From: Nostoc sp. MS1
GTDB lineage: Bacteria > Cyanobacteriota > Cyanobacteriia > Cyanobacteriales > Nostocaceae
Direction of reading: 5' to 3'
NCBI RefSeq assembly: GCF_019976755.1
Contig: NZ_AP023441.1
Location: 6,569,501 to 6,633,500, forward strand
Length of the DNA: 64,000 nt
The position numbers and the translations under genes are program-made. The notes beneath the pieces are model-generated. The model was not told the origin of the DNA, searched no databases, and saw only the letters and a list, made by a program, of their open reading frames with translations. How positions within the stretch are numbered: position 1 is the first letter of the stretch; the number at the start of each line of letters is the position of its first letter. Below, piece by piece: positions 1 through 7,700 of the stretch.

Positions 1-1
1 T

Positions 2-775
2 AAATTACTGCCACTGTTTTTCTATCCTTTGGGGTTAGCCAGTGTCGGTTTAGTTGTAGCACTGGTAACTTTACACAAACGTCCACGGATAGCGACTACA
101 GCTATAGCTTTGTCTTTAACTTTATTATTATTGTGTAGTAACGCCTGGGTGTCTAAATACTTAGTGCGATCGCTAGAATGGCAAAATCTCCCCCCCGCAC
201 AATTACCCAATGCGGAAGCTATCGTAGTATTAGGTGGTGGAACTAAGTCACCCTCTCCACCAAGGATGATGCCTGACTTAAGCGAACAAGGCGATCGCGT
301 CATCTACGCTGCTCAATTATACCGCCAAAACAAAGCCCCGTTCATTGTTCTCAGTGGCGGCCGCATTGATTGGCGCGGAAGCGGTTCACCAGAATCAGCA
401 GATATGGCTAATATCCTTACTTCCCTTGGTATCCCGACTGAAGCATTGATTCAAGAACCAGACTCACTTAACACACATCAAAATGCCGTAAATGTCAAGA
501 AAATTCTCGAAACTCGTCGTATTCGCAAAGTATTACTGGTAACATCAGCATTACACATGCCGCGATCGCTCAAAATTTTCCAGCGTCAGGGTATAGATGT
601 TATTCCCGCACCTACGGACTTTTTGGTAAGTGAAGGCGACCTACAAGAACTGGGTAACACCCCCAAAGCCGCTATATTGAATTTATTACCCGATACTTAC
701 AACTTACACTTATTCACCTACGCCTTAAAAGAATACGTTGGTAGCTTTATTTATTGGTTACGTGGCTGGGTGTAA
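2..775 (+). CDS. YdcF/DUF218-family membrane protein, 5' end outside window
   Basis: The protein belongs to the YdcF-like (DUF218, ElyC/SanA) family, implicated elsewhere in envelope or cell-wall functions; the exact reaction is not settled. A hydrophobic N-terminal segment (about residues 1-40 of the visible part) is followed by the DUF218 core with AIVVLGGG and FIVLSGGR, then the conserved SLNTHQNA and VLLVTSALHMPRS stretches. The reading frame is open to the window edge (visible residues KLLPLFFYPLG before the first TTG at 29), so the true start lies upstream and the TTG is probably internal. The gene ends about 110 bases before the next small gene, separated by short tandem repeats. The family assignment is firm, the role inferred. 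Confidence 0.85.
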   Translation, partial: KLLPLFFYPLGLASVGLVVALVTLHKRPRIATTAIALSLTLLLLCSNAWVSKYLVRSLEWQNLPPAQLPNAEAIVVLGGGTKSPSPPRMMPDLSEQGDRVIYAAQLYRQNKAPFIVLSGGRIDWRGSGSPESADMANILTSLGIPTEALIQEPDSLNTHQNAVNVKKILETRRIRKVLLVTSALHMPRSLKIFQRQGIDVIPAPTDFLVSEGDLQELGNTPKAAILNLLPDTYNLHLFTYALKEYVGSFIYWLRGWV

Positions 776-780
776 TTTTT

Positions 781-885
781 CAGTTGACAGTTGTCAGTTG
801 TCAGTGGTTAAAGGCTTCTTCCTTTCCCCCTCATCTTCCTCATCTCCCCCTACTCCCCACTCCCCACTCCCTACTCCCCAAAACT
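781..885. repeat. Short tandem repeats (CAGTTGT-type and CCCCACT-type)
   Basis: The gap between the YdcF-like gene and the next small gene holds repeats of CAGTTGTCAGTTGTCAG and then TCCTCATCTCCCCCTACTCC-like pyrimidine tracts. These degenerate heptamer repeats are typical of Nostoc-group intergenic DNA and recur at many other places in this window. Confidence 0.8.
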
Positions 886-1116
886 ATGCGAGAAAACTTA
901 CCCTATATCCTACCTGCTCCCCAGCCGCAAGCTGAAGAAACTTTTGCGGTTTATCAGACGACTCATCAGTTTTATTATGAAGTGCAAAAACGTTCTGAGT
1001 TTGAGCAGTATTGTCAATGGTATTACGAAACTGCCGAGCAGAACCGTCGGGAGCTTGAAAGAATGCGCGGCGAAGTGAATATTTTCTCGTGGTTCCGCCG
1101 CTCCTCAAAAATGTAG
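886..1116 (+). CDS. Small hypothetical cyanobacterial protein
   Basis: A 76-residue protein from ATG at 886 (MRENLPYILPAP...). I chose this start because the longer frame upstream is encoded by tandem repeats (Ser/Pro-rich low complexity). The product is hydrophilic, rich in Tyr, Gln and Glu, with a predicted helical centre (YYEVQKRSEFEQYCQWYYETAEQNRRELERM) broken here only for description, and ends WFRRSSKM. I do not recognise a domain. It is convergent with ftrV, whose stop lies 5 bases away. The function is unknown. Confidence 0.55.
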   Translation: MRENLPYILPAPQPQAEETFAVYQTTHQFYYEVQKRSEFEQYCQWYYETAEQNRRELERMRGEVNIFSWFRRSSKM

Positions 1117-1121
1117 ATACT

Positions 1122-1385
1122 TTAGATAACTTCTAACTCATTTTCCCGTAGGTGAGCTTTAAACTTCTTACTAAACTGGACAAGAAAAGGCAGGTTAGCA
1201 CTAACAGGTCTACCTTGCCATTGGGTGACAATCTCCACAATTTCGCCTTCTGAGGCTTTGAGGTCAAAAGCCTGACCCCGATGTTCAGGATGATGGTAAA
1301 CTACTACCGATTCTTTGACACGAACGCGATCGCCTGCTTTCATAACAACATTCACACCTTTTTCGACAAGTATTTCCACAGCCAT
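1122..1385 (-). CDS. ftrV: Ferredoxin-thioredoxin reductase, variable chain
   Basis: FtrV is the non-catalytic variable subunit of ferredoxin:thioredoxin reductase, which passes photosynthetic electrons from ferredoxin to thioredoxin together with the Fe-S catalytic chain FtrC. The sequence shows the SH3-like barrel signature: AGDRVRVKESVVVYHHPEH, then WQGRPVSANLPFLVQF and KAHLRENELEVI at the end. The family is usually about 75 residues. The frame gives 87, so an internal ATG at 1343 (MKAGDRV) is an alternative start that matches the usual family N-terminus. The gene stands alone; ftrC is not in the window. Confidence 0.9.
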   Translation of the reverse strand: MAVEILVEKGVNVVMKAGDRVRVKESVVVYHHPEHRGQAFDLKASEGEIVEIVTQWQGRPVSANLPFLVQFSKKFKAHLRENELEVI

Positions 1386-2132
1386 CCCTCACTGAACTTT
1401 TTGACAAAAAGTATTGTTGACAACAACTCCCATAGCACTTAATACTTACAGACGCTCCCTTAAAACTTCTGTAACCTCTATACAAACAAAGCCTGCCTAT
1501 GCAGGCTCTTAGCGCAATTAGTCAGCAAAATCAGAATTTCTGAGTAGACTATATATTGACAAGTAGTTAGGAAAACTAAGTTGTTCCTAATCCCGGCAAC
1601 TAAGCAAAAACATCAAGCAATAATTTTTGCCAAATAGTAAACTTATTGGCTGGAAAATTTGCTGCTTGTGTTTCTTGAACACACTTGTCCACGCTCACAG
1701 GTATCTCAAAAGAACATTTGCGAGTCAGGATATACTCACAAGTAAGTCGAAACCCGCTTTGCTTTTGCTGTACGCTTGAACAACAGAATTAATTCTACAA
1801 TAAATAGTCATTAGTCATTAGTCATCAAGTCAGTTGACTGTGTGGATAGAAACTCTCCCCCTACTCCCTCATCTTCCCTACCGCGTACACACAAGTATAG
1901 GCAGCAAAGGTTTCAACTCTTTTAGCCCCCATAAATGCCCAAATTTTGGGCAACTGGAAACTTCAATTATCCCTCTAATTTTAGGAATAGGGCGATGAAA
2001 CCAAGTTTTAGGTAGGATTTCAAGACTTGTGTGTACACTGTAGCTCATCTCCCCCATCTCCCACCCTACGGATATTGTTGGCGAATGTAACTCAATGTTA
2101 CCAAGCCCTAATAAGTTTAGAGATTGAGCATT
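1386..2132. other. Long intergenic region with hairpin and MITE
   Basis: About 750 bases without a convincing gene. It holds a GC-rich hairpin at 1490-1507 (AGCCTGC, loop CTAT, GCAGGCT), an ATTAGTCATTAGTCAT tandem tract near 1807-1825, pyrimidine tandem repeats and the MITE-like element at 1878-2043. The promoter of the response regulator at 2133 must lie in or just after the MITE. Confidence 0.6.
1878..2043. mobile_element. MITE-like element, copy A (166 bp, TIR + 10-bp TSD)
   Basis: The ends are inverted repeats: left CTACCGCGTACACACAAGT, right ACTTGTGTGTACACTGTAG. The bases just outside are CTCATCTTCC (1868-1877) and CTCATCTCCC (2044-2053), a 10-bp direct repeat with one mismatch, as expected for a target duplication. 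The interior has no reading frame. A second copy at 22276-22474 has matching ends and a perfect 10-bp duplication. The element lies directly upstream of the two-component operon. Confidence 0.75.
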
Positions 2133-2807
2133 ATGAGGATTTTGATAGTCGAAGATGACGATCGCATTGCTAAACCGTTAGCCGAATATTTAAGGCGACA
2201 ACACCATATTGTAGATATCACACCCGATGGGCTTGAGGGGTGGGAATGGTCGCAATCAGGATTATATGAGTTAATCTTATTAGATTTAATGCTTCCTAAA
2301 TTAGATGGCATCACTCTGTGTGAGCGTTTACGTGCTGCTTCATCCAATGTTCTGATTTTAATGCTGACAGCACGAGATACAACAAGCGATAAAATTATTG
2401 GACTTGATGCTGGTGCTGATGATTACTTGGTTAAACCATTTGACTTAAAAGAGTTAGCAGCACGCATCAGGGCTTTAGCTCGAAGAACTCCAGAGATTCG
2501 CCCATCAATTTTGATCCACGGTGATTTGCAAATAGATCCGGGCAGCCAACAGGTTACTTATGCAGGGAATATTCTGTCATTAACACCTAAAGAATACATG
2601 ATATTAGAATATTTTTTGAGACACCCAAATCAAGTTGTGACTCGTTCAGCAATCTTTGACAAACTGTGGGAACTTGATAAATATTCGGGGGAAGGAAGTA
2701 TCAAAACTCATATTACAAATTTGCGGAATAAACTCAAAGCTGCTGGAATTTCAGAAGACTTGATTGAAAATGTTTATGGCATTGGTTATCGTTTACGACA
2801 TCAGTAA
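2133..2807 (+). CDS. OmpR/PhoB-family response regulator
   Basis: A two-domain DNA-binding response regulator: receiver (residues about 1-112, acidic pocket EDDD, phospho-acceptor in LLDLMLPKLDG, switch Thr in MLTARD, Lys in YLVKPFD) and a winged-helix output domain (about 130-224, LTPKEYMILEYFL, ending VYGIGYRLRHQ). ATG at 2133 is preferred over an in-frame TTG nine bases upstream because MRILIVEDD is the usual family start. The gene sits 95 bases before its kinase. Candidate operator repeats of the type such regulators bind occur upstream of the neighbouring PepSY and COG4705 genes. It resembles cyanobacterial RppA-type regulators, but I do not assign a symbol. Confidence 0.93.
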   Translation: MRILIVEDDDRIAKPLAEYLRRQHHIVDITPDGLEGWEWSQSGLYELILLDLMLPKLDGITLCERLRAASSNVLILMLTARDTTSDKIIGLDAGADDYLVKPFDLKELAARIRALARRTPEIRPSILIHGDLQIDPGSQQVTYAGNILSLTPKEYMILEYFLRHPNQVVTRSAIFDKLWELDKYSGEGSIKTHITNLRNKLKAAGISEDLIENVYGIGYRLRHQ

Positions 2808-2902
2808 AATAGCTTAATTAAAAATATTGGTATCAATCATTACTTATATGTGTATCACCAGGAATTTTAGTTAATAACCAATTATTTACTAGCCATAAGA
2901 AT

Positions 2903-4141
2903 GTGTTTCAAAAAATTCGATATCGTTTATTGTTGTCTTACTTGGTAGTTTTTGCATCACTGCTAGGAATATTTGCGCTCGCAGTCCGAATTGTTTTCGC
3001 TCATAGTCTGACTCAACAAATTAAAGATAAACTCACAGCTATAGGACAAGGTGCAGCTGCAAATGTAGAATTTGATGCAGGTCGCCTTAAAGTTGAGAGT
3101 GACTTTCGTCCACAAGACCTAATTGCTCGTCATCAAGCATTACAGTGGTTTGATACTCAAGGCCATTTAGTTACTCAACAAGGAAAAACTGTCTTAAACT
3201 CACCATTATTACCAAGCAAAATAGTACAAGTTCAGAGCGGCAAAGTTCGTATCCAAGCTGCAACTATACCAATTATGGATAGTGACAATAATCAGTTGGT
3301 TGGGTATGTGAGGGTGAGTCAATCTTTAGAAGAATTTGATGAAACTCTCAAAAAATTAGACTGGGGATTAGGCGGTGGAATTCTTATAACTTTGGTTCTT
3401 AGTGGGATTGGTGGCATTTTCCTAACTCGTCAAGCGATACAACCTATTGAGGAGAGTTTTCAAAGGCTCAAACAGTTTACTGCTGATGCTTCCCATGAAC
3501 TACGTAGTCCTTTAATGGCAATCAAAATTAATGCTGAGTTACCGTTAGAATATCCTATGGAAATCGGGCCAAAAGATGCAGAAAAGTTTCAGGCGATCGC
3601 TAGTGCTACTAACCAGATGACTCGTCTCACAGAAGACTTACTATTCTTGGCGCGTAACGAGAAAGTGCCAAATGGGAATTGGGATAGTCTCAATTTAACG
3701 TCTATCTTGGAAAACTTAGTGCTACTTTATAAACCCCAAGCCCAAGCCAAGCATATTAATTTGATCTGTGAGTTAACAGATAATCTTCACATGCTGGGTG
3801 ATGCAGTCCAACTGACACGGCTATTTTCTAATTTAATTGAAAACGCAATCCATTACACACCATTAGGAGGCGTAGTTGAAATTAAAACCACTCGTGTTAG
3901 TTCTCAGGTTTATGTCAAAGTGCAAGATACGGGCGTGGGAATTGCACCAGAGCATATCGACAAGGTTTTTGAGCGTTTTTGGCGAGCAGATAAATCACGT
4001 TCTTATAATTCTGGTGGTTCTGGTTTGGGATTGGCGATCACTCAAGCGATCGCGCAAAATCACGGTGGATTAATTACTGTTACAAGTCAATTAGGAGTTG
4101 GTAGTTGTTTCAACGTCCGTTTACCAGCTTCTATAAATTAA
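2903..4141 (+). CDS. Membrane sensor histidine kinase
   Basis: Partner of the response regulator just upstream. Order: N-terminal membrane segment (about residues 8-32), extracytoplasmic sensor region (about 33-150), second membrane segment (about 155-177, GGGILITLVLSGIGGIFL), short linker, HisKA domain with phospho-acceptor His198 (in DASHELRSPL), and HATPase (N box LIENAIHYTP, G1 box VQDTGVGI, F box FERFWRAD, G2 box GGSGLGLAI). GTG at 2903 is the start; the ATG two bases earlier is in another frame. The ligand is unknown. The neighbouring PepSY protein suggests envelope or metal-related sensing, which is inference. Confidence 0.93.
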   Translation: MFQKIRYRLLLSYLVVFASLLGIFALAVRIVFAHSLTQQIKDKLTAIGQGAAANVEFDAGRLKVESDFRPQDLIARHQALQWFDTQGHLVTQQGKTVLNSPLLPSKIVQVQSGKVRIQAATIPIMDSDNNQLVGYVRVSQSLEEFDETLKKLDWGLGGGILITLVLSGIGGIFLTRQAIQPIEESFQRLKQFTADASHELRSPLMAIKINAELPLEYPMEIGPKDAEKFQAIASATNQMTRLTEDLLFLARNEKVPNGNWDSLNLTSILENLVLLYKPQAQAKHINLICELTDNLHMLGDAVQLTRLFSNLIENAIHYTPLGGVVEIKTTRVSSQVYVKVQDTGVGIAPEHIDKVFERFWRADKSRSYNSGGSGLGLAITQAIAQNHGGLITVTSQLGVGSCFNVRLPASIN

Positions 4142-4142
4142 G

Positions 4143-4169
4143 GATTGATCAAGTTTAACTTGATCAATC
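4143..4169. terminator. Palindromic hairpin between convergent genes
   Basis: A near-perfect inverted repeat with 13-base arms (GATTGATCAAGTT / AACTTGATCAATC) starts two bases after the kinase stop and lies between the convergent kinase and PepSY genes. There is no strong T-run, so a bidirectional terminator or an mRNA-stabilising hairpin are both possible. Confidence 0.55.
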
Positions 4170-4229
4170 ACCATATTAGATGTTTAGCTAGTATGTGCTA
4201 CAACAGTTTTATTTAATTAAACTGCTGAT

Positions 4230-4721
4230 TTACTTATCATCATTAGTTTCGCGATCGCCATCAGCAGTATATGGAACTTGAATACTACTCTTGGGACGAG
4301 TCGCTTCATTTTTTTCATCTTCTTGATTGTCATTTTCGGTATATAAAACCTTGCCATTACCAGCATCAACTTTCACATCTTGCTGACCAATTTTTACAGA
4401 GTAAACTAAACTGCCATTTTCATTTTCGAGTTTGACACTTTTCGCCTTACCTCCTACAGATGCTTCAGCTAGTTGCTGTGCTTGTTTTGCTGTAATTTTA
4501 GCTAGTGGTTGCAGTTTTGCTGCTTCTTGCTGTTCTTGTGTATCGTCGTTTGTTTCACCATCTCCATCACTGGCTTCGGCAACTTGGGTAGCAATATGAT
4601 GCTGACGTACAATTGCTACTGAAGATTGGGGTTGTTTAGCTCCTACAACTCTCGACAATCCAGCAAAGCTCAACGTACCAACAAAAGCTGCTGACAAAAT
4701 GATTTTCGTGGAAGTTTTCAT
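4230..4721 (-). CDS. Secreted PepSY-domain protein
   Basis: A 163-residue exported protein. An N-terminal signal peptide (MKTSTKIILSAAFVGTLSFA) is followed by a Gln/Asp/Glu-rich linker (DGDGETNDDTQEQQEA) and one PepSY domain (about residues 76-135: ITAKQAQQLAEASVGG, then VYSVKIGQQDVKVDAGNGKVL). The acidic motif DGDGETNDD recurs near the C-terminus as DGDRETNDDK. PepSY proteins are periplasmic and often encoded beside OmpR-type two-component systems, as here (convergent with the kinase). A role in sensing or metal binding is inference. Its upstream region carries a repeat pair also found before the COG4705 genes. Confidence 0.85.
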   Translation of the reverse strand: MKTSTKIILSAAFVGTLSFAGLSRVVGAKQPQSSVAIVRQHHIATQVAEASDGDGETNDDTQEQQEAAKLQPLAKITAKQAQQLAEASVGGKAKSVKLENENGSLVYSVKIGQQDVKVDAGNGKVLYTENDNQEDEKNEATRPKSSIQVPYTADGDRETNDDK

Positions 4722-4770
4722 ACTTGTAGAATCTCTTTAATTCAGGGTTTGTATCTTCACAGTAGGTAAT

Positions 4771-4791
4771 AAAAGTCCAGAAATAGTCAAG
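4771..4791 (-). promoter_or_regulatory. Candidate response-regulator direct repeat (PepSY promoter)
   Basis: Read on the minus strand this is CTTGACTATTT followed by CTGGACTTTT, two similar units 11 bases apart, located 50-70 bases before the PepSY start codon. The spacing of about one helical turn is typical of OmpR/PhoB-family binding. The same pattern occurs on the plus strand at 4903-4923. Confidence 0.5.
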
Positions 4792-4902
4792 ATTCAATTG
4801 AGTTGTACAAATTAAATATTAGATATCATGATTCACTTTTAATTAGGGATTTTAGCAATTGTAAGTCTATTTATCAGGAATCAACCTCGCTTAAAACCAA
4901 AT

Positions 4903-4923
4903 CTTGACTTTTTCTTGACTTTT
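4903..4923 (+). promoter_or_regulatory. Candidate response-regulator direct repeat (COG4705 promoter)
   Basis: CTTGACTTTTT is repeated immediately as CTTGACTTTT with 11-base periodicity. A TATAAT hexamer follows at 4935-4940. The second TTGACT is only 14 bases from it, short for a standard promoter, which fits activator-dependent transcription. The site lies about 110 bases before the first COG4705 gene. The rest of 4722-5031 shows no gene. Confidence 0.5.
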
Positions 4924-5031
4924 GCTGTGTAAACTATAATCAGTCAATATTTTAGTAAGCAATCCAGGCTATAAAAATAGCTGGCATATTCTCTAATTTC
5001 ATTTCCACAAAAAATCAAAAATATAAATATC

Positions 5032-5799
5032 ATGGATAAGATTTTAAACAGAGTTCCAGTGGTGACAATTTACTTCTGGATTATTAAAATTCTGGCAACT
5101 ACGGTAGGAGAAACTGCGGCTGATTTTTTATCAATAACGCTTAAACCAAGGTTAAGCGTTACATCATATATTATGACAGGCTTATTGCTGATTGCGCTTT
5201 TAAATCAGTTTAGACTGAAGCGATATGTTCCATTTAGTTACTGGTTGGTGGTTGTTTTGATAAGTATTGTCGGTACATTAATTACTGATAAATTGGTAGA
5301 TGATTTTGGAGTGAGTTTGGTGACAACTACCATAGTTTTTAGTTGTGTCTTGTTGGCAGTTTTTGCATTTTGGTATTTCAGCGAAAAGACATTAGCCATG
5401 CACTCGATCAACACAGCTAAAAGAGAAATTTTGTACTGGATAGCTATTTTACTGACATTTGCCTTGGGTACTTCAACGGGAGACCTTTTAGCCGAGACTT
5501 CGGGATTAGGTTATGCACAATCAGCATTAGTATTTGGGGCGGCAATTGCAATCATAACTAGCGGTTATTATTACTTGAGAATAAATGCAGTTTTGGCATT
5601 CTGGTGAGCTTACATCTTGACTCGTCCACTTGGAGCCTCGATAGGTGATTTACTATCCCAACCTACTAAAAATAGAGGTTTTGGCTATGGTACTGTTGGA
5701 ACGAGTGTGCTTTTTCTGTCTATAATCATCAGCCTAGTGATTTACTTAAGCCTTAAGCGAAAGAAACCAGGCTTACTGCCGATTGACCGAGAAAATTGA
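5032..5799 (+). pseudogene. COG4705-type membrane protein with in-frame stop
   Basis: An integral membrane protein of about 255 codons interrupted by a single TGA at 5605-5607. Before it the frame ends NAVLAFW; after it the same frame continues AYILTRPLGASIGDLL to 5799. The intact paralogue 200 bases downstream has NDILLFWLAFIFTRPFGATFGDFL at the equivalent place, so the TGA replaces a Leu codon (TTA to TGA would be one change). The protein has four internal repeats, each two membrane helices with a G-x-x-x-x-D core (VGETAADF, VGTLITDKL, LGTSTGDLL, LGASIGDLL). The function of this family is unknown. Possibly a sequencing error or a recent nonsense mutation. Confidence 0.75.
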
Positions 5800-6005
5800 T
5801 TATTGATCGCTTTCGAGAACTTGGACATATTTATGTTTGTGAAGCGGCGATTTGATTAGCAATTTGCGATCGCCTGACTCATCCTTTCACTTTAGTGCTT
5901 ATTCCACATAGCTTAGAGCTTTTTTGATTGCCATTCAGTTGTTTCGAGCAAACTCAGCGAATCTGAATGGATTCATGATGACTTAGTATTTTTTGGAAAA
6001 AACAA

Positions 6006-6749
6006 ATGAATAAAGTTGCAAAAGTCACAATTTTCTTCTGGATTATGAAGATTATCGCCACTACACTCGGTGAAACAGCAGGTGACTTTATCTCAATGAC
6101 TCTTGGGCTAGGCTATTACATAGCTTTTGCCGTAACGTTCGCCATCCTAGCTATTCTCTTATTTTTTCAAATTCAATCTGACAAATATATTCCAGCTCTT
6201 TACTGGATGGCTATCATCGCCACAACCACAGCCGGAACTGAAGTTTCTGACTTGATGGATCGATCTTTCGGGCTGGGCTACGCAGTGGGATCGCTGATTC
6301 TGGTAGCCAGTCTCTTAAGCGTTCTTGCTATCTGGTACTACCGCGATCGCGATCTGAGCGTTTATCCCATCATCAGGAAAGACGCAGAAACCACCTATTG
6401 GCTGGCTGTGGTATTCTCCAACAGTTTGGGAACGGCTTTTGGTGACTTTCTGACCAGCAACTTAGGACTAAGCTATATTCAGGGCGCATTGGTGACAGCC
6501 AGCGTCATTGGTGTTGTTATAGCCCTTCACTACATGACAAAGCTAAACGATATTCTCTTATTTTGGCTCGCTTTCATCTTCACACGCCCCTTTGGAGCCA
6601 CCTTCGGAGATTTTTTGACTAAGCCAGTCAAAGATGGTGGTCTCTCATTACCAAGGGAATATGCGTCAGCAATCGCCTTTATCTTGCTAGCACTTGTCCT
6701 ATTCTTTTCTGTGCGAAAGGAGAAAAAAGTACGTCATCCAGTTAAGTAG
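6006..6749 (+). CDS. COG4705-type membrane protein, intact paralogue
   Basis: A 247-residue polytopic membrane protein with about eight hydrophobic helices arranged as four internal repeats, each with a Gly-Thr/Ala...Asp signature (LGETAGDF, AGTEVSDLM, LGTAFGDFL, FGATFGDFL). It is a tandem paralogue of the broken gene at 5032-5799: both begin K-V-x-x-V-T-I-x-F-W-I-x-K-I-x-A-T-T. Family members are annotated only as uncharacterised membrane proteins. The protein ends in a basic tail (RKEKKVRHPVK). Its position between a two-component system and a PAP2 phosphatase suggests an envelope function, which is inference. Confidence 0.8.
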   Translation: MNKVAKVTIFFWIMKIIATTLGETAGDFISMTLGLGYYIAFAVTFAILAILLFFQIQSDKYIPALYWMAIIATTTAGTEVSDLMDRSFGLGYAVGSLILVASLLSVLAIWYYRDRDLSVYPIIRKDAETTYWLAVVFSNSLGTAFGDFLTSNLGLSYIQGALVTASVIGVVIALHYMTKLNDILLFWLAFIFTRPFGATFGDFLTKPVKDGGLSLPREYASAIAFILLALVLFFSVRKEKKVRHPVK

Positions 6750-6858
6750 AAAACAAATGCTTATTTTGAAAATTTTTCCTAATTTTAGCTAATAACGGTA
6801 TTTCCGCCGACCTAAGCTAGCAGTAGCTAGGTCTTTTGACTATAAATAACATTTAAAT

Positions 6859-7538
6859 ATGCTACGACAACTTTCTCATTTCTGGTTGCGTTATATACAT
6901 CCTCATTTAGTTACATTAATTGCCGCTATTGGTATTGTTGGACTTGTTAGTTGTCTGCTCATTCTTTTTGTTTTAGCAAAACTAGCCGAAGAGTCTTAGA
7001 GCAAGAGGCTTTTGCATTTGATACTAGTTTTTTGTTATGGCTACATCAGTTTGCTAATCCCAAATTAGATAATTTCATGTTGTTTATTACAAATCTTGGT
7101 AATCCTCAAACTGTAGTTATAGTAGCAGGAGTTACTTTGTTATTGCTTTGGTGGCGACGTTATCGAGAAGACGCAAAAATTTTTGTACTTGTTTGCTGGG
7201 GAGCGTTAATTTTAAATACAGGGCTAAAGTTGTTTTTTTCTAAACCTCGTCCTGAACTGTGGCATCAATTGATTTCTGAAAAGTCTTTTAGTTTTCCTAG
7301 TGGTCACGCACTTGGTTCTATGGTGCTTTATGGTTTTATTGCTTATGAGTTAGCTACTGCCTATTCTCATGTTGCCAAAGTTATTTACAGTTTCACAGTT
7401 ATTTTAATTGCTGCTATTGGTTTGAGCCGCTTATATTTAGGAGTCCATTGGCCCACAGACATAATTGCAGGTTATGGAGTCGGTTTTTTGTGGTTGATGA
7501 TATGTATGACAATGCTTAAATTACAGAAATTAAGGTAA
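6859..7538 (+). pseudogene. PAP2-family lipid phosphatase, frameshifted
   Basis: A type-2 phosphatidic acid phosphatase of about 226 residues in two frames. ATG at 6859 gives MLRQLSHFWLRYIHPHLV... with a membrane helix, ending LAKLAEES at a TAG (6997-6999). The second frame resumes VLEQEAFAFDTSFLLW through to 7538. One missing base near 6993 (GAG GTC TTA becoming GAGTCTTA) explains the break. The catalytic motifs are all in the second frame: KLFFSKPRP, SFPSGHA and SRLYLGVHWPTD. The only start for the second frame alone would be TTG at 6951. The family dephosphorylates lipid phosphates in the membrane. A sequencing error cannot be excluded. Confidence 0.75.
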
Positions 7539-7629
7539 AACAATTAAGAGAATATGTATGTAGAAAATTTTTTGATTCGTCCCTCCTAACTGTTGTATCT
7601 CGATAATAATAATTATACTCTCAATTTTT

Positions 7630-7669
7630 AATACAGTATAATTTTGCTGGTATAAAATTATACTGTATT
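7630..7669. terminator. AT-rich palindrome between convergent genes
   Basis: Perfect 16-base arms (AATACAGTATAATTTT / AAAATTATACTGTATT) around an 8-base loop, between the convergent PAP2 and PP2C genes. It may act as a bidirectional terminator. As an operator it would be oddly placed downstream of both genes. Confidence 0.5.
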
Positions 7670-7700
7670 AATTTGACTGATGCCCAATATATTCCTACTC

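Noticed and set aside
754..885. N-terminal extension of the small protein at 886
   Set aside because: The extension is translated tandem repeat (Ser/Pro-rich) and overlaps the end of the upstream gene.
1490..1507. Hairpin as terminator of ftrV
   Set aside because: It lies upstream of the ftrV start on the other side and no plus-strand gene ends before it.
5605..5607. TGA as selenocysteine codon
   Set aside because: The intact paralogue has Leu at this place, no SECIS-like hairpin follows and cyanobacteria generally lack the selenocysteine pathway.
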